Below are positions 22,744 through 24,636 of a stretch of DNA of 24,636 nucleotides, piece by piece (position 1 is the first letter of the stretch; each line of letters opens with the position of its first letter). The position numbers and the translations under genes were made by a program. The stretch comes from an uncultured bacterium. GTDB taxonomy: Bacteria; Bacillota; Clostridia; Lachnospirales; Lachnospiraceae. The notes under the pieces were generated by a model. The model saw nothing but the letters and a program-made list of their open reading frames with translations. It was not told where the DNA came from and did no database searches. The stretch is taken from NCBI GenBank assembly GCA_905214675.1, contig CAJMMS010000028.1, positions 1-24,636 of the forward strand, written 5' to 3'.

Positions 22744-23311
22744 TCGATTTTTCCTCCATCAGATGATGCTTATAGATTACAACGCATGAAATCAGGACAC
22801 ATCCCAAAAGAATGGCCTCTATCGGAACCAGAAACAGGCAGCCGACACAAAAACAGCCAAAAGTCACGATTGAGCGTCTGCGATGTGAACGGATCTTAAA
22901 AGCCACCGAAAATAAGATATAAAAGAACGCCAGCAAAAGAACTGGCTTCCAGATGGGAACCAATGCCAGCAGTACCCCAAAAGAAACTGCAATTCCCTTT
23001 CCGCCTTTTCTTCCGTGAAAAATCGAAAAAGCATGTCCAAACACCGGTGCCGCCATCACAAGAGCAAAGATCAGCTCCTCTGTACTATAGTTCTGACGAT
23101 ACAGCATCACCGGCAAATATCCCTTGCCCATATCTGCCAGCAACGTCAGAATCCCGCACCAGAATCCACCAAACACAAATGCATTATATGTTCCCGGATT
23201 TTCATCCTCTGCAAGTTTTCTGATATCAATGCCCTTCAGCAGCCAGGTAATGCGATATCCAAACAACATGCTCCCCAAAAAGTATCCAAGAAAAACATAT
23301 GCCAGTCGCAT
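22718..23311 (-). CDS. PlsY-like glycerol-3-phosphate acyltransferase with altered motifs
   Basis: PlsY transfers an acyl group from acyl-phosphate to glycerol-3-phosphate. The 197-residue protein has the usual polytopic layout. Motif 1 is GSMLFGYR (about 13-20). Motif 2 is ENPGTYNAF (about 37-45), where the usual form is SGNxGATNVLR. Motif 3 is GHAFSIFHGRKGGKGIAVSFG (about 92-112), with the catalytic FxGGKG core kept. Motif 2 has lost its Ala-Thr, so the acceptor may not be glycerol-3-phosphate, or this may be a second copy next to a canonical one elsewhere. It lies between a helical-repeat gene (26 bp away) and a glycolipid transferase (26-bp overlap). GGGAGG precedes the ATG. Confidence 0.85.
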   Translation of the reverse strand: MRLAYVFLGYFLGSMLFGYRITWLLKGIDIRKLAEDENPGTYNAFVFGGFWCGILTLLADMGKGYLPVMLYRQNYSTEELIFALVMAAPVFGHAFSIFHGRKGGKGIAVSFGVLLALVPIWKPVLLLAFFYILFSVAFKIRSHRRRSIVTFGCFCVGCLFLVPIEAILLGCVLISCVVIYKHHLMEEKSNESADLVL

Positions 23312-23337
23312 CCTTCTCTTCCTCCCGCCTCTTTTTC

Positions 23338-24018
23338 TTATTCGAAAGGCAGTTCAAAAGAAATATCGCTTTCCATATCTTCCGAATATCCCTCTAACTC
23401 CTGTTCGTATTTCTGCAGAGCTTCCGTAACTGCCATCCGCTCCTTTTCCTTTCCGTTTACAAGATACAGATCAGCCGCCGCCATAAACAGAATATCGTTC
23501 TCATCTGTACAAGGCGTGTCTTCTGAAATATATTTTTTTACAACAGCTTCGGCTCCTTCTAAATCTTTCAGGCTCATTTTTGCGTACACAAGCGCTGTTG
23601 CAGCCATCTCATGCTGATCTTCTGCATACCATTTCTCGCAGAATACCAGTGCTTCTTCCTTTTTATCTTCCGCAGCCAGAGCCGAAGCAATCCGAAACTT
23701 CAAATCCCCCGGATACACTTCCTTCCACTGAAACAGATTTAACAACTCTTCACACCTTGAAATCAGCTTTTCATGTTCTTCTCTTGCATCCAGTTCATCC
23801 AGATAATCCTCGATCCAGTCTGTCACACCATACGCAAAATCCGTAGCATCATCCATTTTCAGAATTTCAGCCGCATACTGTGAATCCTTTTCTCTTCCTT
23901 TTACAACAAGCTCTTTGAATACTTCATACGCCTCATCCCACTGGGGACAATTATCCTCCAGTTCACTCATATAGCAAATTTCTGTTAATTTATCAAATTT
24001 TTTCCATAATTGTTTCAT
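23338..24018 (-). CDS. Helical-repeat (TPR-like) hypothetical protein
   Basis: The 226-residue acidic, soluble protein is almost all alpha-helical. It has tandem helix pairs with the TPR-like pattern of small and aromatic residues (ALAAEDKKEEALVFCEKWYAE, AALVYAKMSLKDLEGAEAVVKK, AAADLYLVNGKEKERMAVTEAL) after an N-terminal part rich in Trp and Asp (TDWIEDYLDELDAREEHE). I recognise no specific family. Such proteins act as scaffolds, so it could bring together the two lipid enzymes that follow, but this rests only on the shared operon. It has no membrane segment. AGGAG lies before the ATG. It is the first gene of the operon with plsY-like and glycosyltransferase genes. Confidence 0.85.
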   Translation of the reverse strand: MKQLWKKFDKLTEICYMSELEDNCPQWDEAYEVFKELVVKGREKDSQYAAEILKMDDATDFAYGVTDWIEDYLDELDAREEHEKLISRCEELLNLFQWKEVYPGDLKFRIASALAAEDKKEEALVFCEKWYAEDQHEMAATALVYAKMSLKDLEGAEAVVKKYISEDTPCTDENDILFMAAADLYLVNGKEKERMAVTEALQKYEQELEGYSEDMESDISFELPFE

Positions 24019-24370
24019 TTTCCTTCTCCTGTTCTTTTTTCATCGCTTGTTTGACATTATCATTTTTATACTTTTCACGTTTCCATTTTATTTTAGTCAG
24101 AGAAAACTCCCACTTCTCCAAATGGCGAGCAACAAATTTGTCTTAGTGTGAATGCATTCTGTTTTCTTCATTTTACACACACATGATTTTTTCGTCAAGA
24201 ATATTCCTGCCTTATTGTGCATCCATAGTGCATCTCTGCAATCTATAAAATCATCTGATTTCGAAGGGGCAGAAAAGGGGCAAAAAAGGGGCAGAATTTT
24301 TCCGTTCTGTTCCGGCATAGAAAAACAAAAAACGGCTGAAAGCCTTGATTTTACACAATGTCATTAACTT
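24019..24370. other. Non-coding stretch upstream of the lipid operon
   Basis: I see no convincing gene here. It is AT-rich. ORFs of 71-73 codons on both strands have no good ribosome site and no recognisable product. The only structured features are the three 11-bp repeats at 24264-24296 and the start of the terminator stem at its right end. The lipid operon promoter must lie here but I cannot place clear boxes. Confidence 0.5.
24264..24296. repeat. Three 11-bp tandem repeats (AAGGGGCA-AAA type)
   Basis: AAGGGGCA begins at 24264, 24275 and 24286, giving an exact 11-bp period. The units are AAGGGGCAGAA, AAGGGGCAAAA and AAGGGGCAGAA. One helical turn per unit puts all copies on one DNA face, as in protein-binding iterons or integrase arm sites. 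The binder is unknown. Confidence 0.7.
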
Positions 24371-24420
24371 AAAAGCAGAAGATATTTATTCTGAAAGGAT
24401 TAGATATCTTCTGCTTTTTT
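24371..24420. terminator. Strong bidirectional terminator before the right-end transposase
   Basis: A perfect 15-bp stem AAAAGCAGAAGATAT (24371-24385) pairs with 24404-24418, with an 18-nt loop. A T-run follows on the plus strand and A-run precedes it. It would block transcripts entering the transposase gene from the left. Confidence 0.85.
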
Positions 24421-24479
24421 TGATATGATTATGTTGTAAAAAGAAGCCATGAACCTGCTCAAAAAGGATGTGATTATGC

Positions 24480-24636
24480 ATGAAACATTCTCAAAAACGT
24501 ACATTCATGGATATAGAAAAAATGAATTCTGATGAATTTAAGGCATTTTGCCGATCTGGTAATAAAAATTATTTTACCAGGATCCGAAAAATGCCTCTTC
24601 AGGATCTTCTTTTCACAATGATAAACAGAAAGGGGC
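24480..24636 (+). CDS. IS4-like transposase, N-terminal part (cut by window edge)
   Basis: The frame opens at an ATG at 24480 and stays open to the window end, giving 52 codons. It starts MKHSQKRTFMDIEKMNSDEF and continues KAFCRSGNKNYFTRIRKMPL, then QDLLFTMINRKG. The pattern of an aromatic followed by RxRKxPxxDLLxxMxxxKG near the N-terminus is typical of IS4-type DDE transposases. The catalytic part is outside the window, so the family call is moderate. AAGGATGTGAT lies upstream as ribosome site. Another ATG at 24476 is out of frame and stops quickly. Confidence 0.6.
   Translation, partial: MKHSQKRTFMDIEKMNSDEFKAFCRSGNKNYFTRIRKMPLQDLLFTMINRKG

Noticed and set aside
24012..24145. A 48-codon Lys/Glu/Trp-rich open frame on the minus strand reading into the start of the 23338-24018 gene
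   Set aside because: It follows a stop, has no early start codon with a ribosome site and ends just inside the next gene. It could be a gene remnant, but nothing supports it.
24097..24367. ORFs of 73 (minus) and 71 (plus) codons in the right-hand gap
   Set aside because: They overlap each other on opposite strands, lack ribosome sites and show no recognisable features.

Overview
The window looks like the chromosome of an anaerobic Firmicute of the class Clostridia, most likely family Lachnospiraceae. The reasons are gene content and style: a PolC-type replicative polymerase, the non-mevalonate enzyme IspG, [FeFe]-hydrogenase maturases HydF and HydG, strong AGGAGG-type ribosome binding sites, a UgtP-like glycolipid transferase and a moderate G+C content. 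Genus cannot be decided from the sequence alone. Both window edges cut through transposase genes (IS630-type on the left, probably IS4-type on the right), so this may be a contig bounded by repeats.

Layout. (1) 1-1310 is an accessory edge: the 5' part of an IS630 transposase, two small AT-rich unknown ORFs, and a strongly palindromic non-coding element (about 1092-1306). (2) 1311-9563, all on the minus strand, is a tightly packed housekeeping run transcribed thyA, folA, ispG, polC, rlmI (thymidylate and folate synthesis, isoprenoid synthesis, replication, rRNA methylation). (3) 9580-13457 is an envelope O-acylation module: an MBOAT acyltransferase and a DHHW protein on the minus strand, and a divergent membrane-anchored SGNH/GDSL hydrolase. 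The two divergent promoters overlap at their -10 boxes. A repeat element sits between the MBOAT and DHHW genes. (4) 13538-14008 is a small lipoprotein gene, closed by a perfect 15-bp terminator hairpin that can serve both strands. (5) 14090-16788 is hydG-hydF, for H-cluster assembly, with no hydE beside it. (6) 16972-18487 holds a TtcA-like tRNA sulfurtransferase and a PHP-domain phosphoesterase that converge and overlap by 53 bp. (7) 18541-20638 encodes a seven-span membrane protein with a very basic tail and a transmembrane trypsin-like protease carrying a cytoplasmic FHA domain. (8) 20898-21482 is ribosomal protein L25/Ctc. (9) 21619-24018 is a three-gene lipid operon: helical-repeat protein, PlsY-like acyltransferase, diacylglycerol glycosyltransferase. 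(10) 24019-24636 is a non-coding tail with three 11-bp phased repeats, a strong terminator and the start of a second transposase.

Most genes are recognisable core or envelope functions. The items most worth a second look are the protease-TM-FHA protein with its membrane neighbour, the MBOAT/DHHW/SGNH module with overlapping divergent promoters, the non-canonical PlsY-like gene fused by overlap to a glycosyltransferase, and two families of structured intergenic repeats (1092-1306; 10748-10959 with a relative at 20676-20744).
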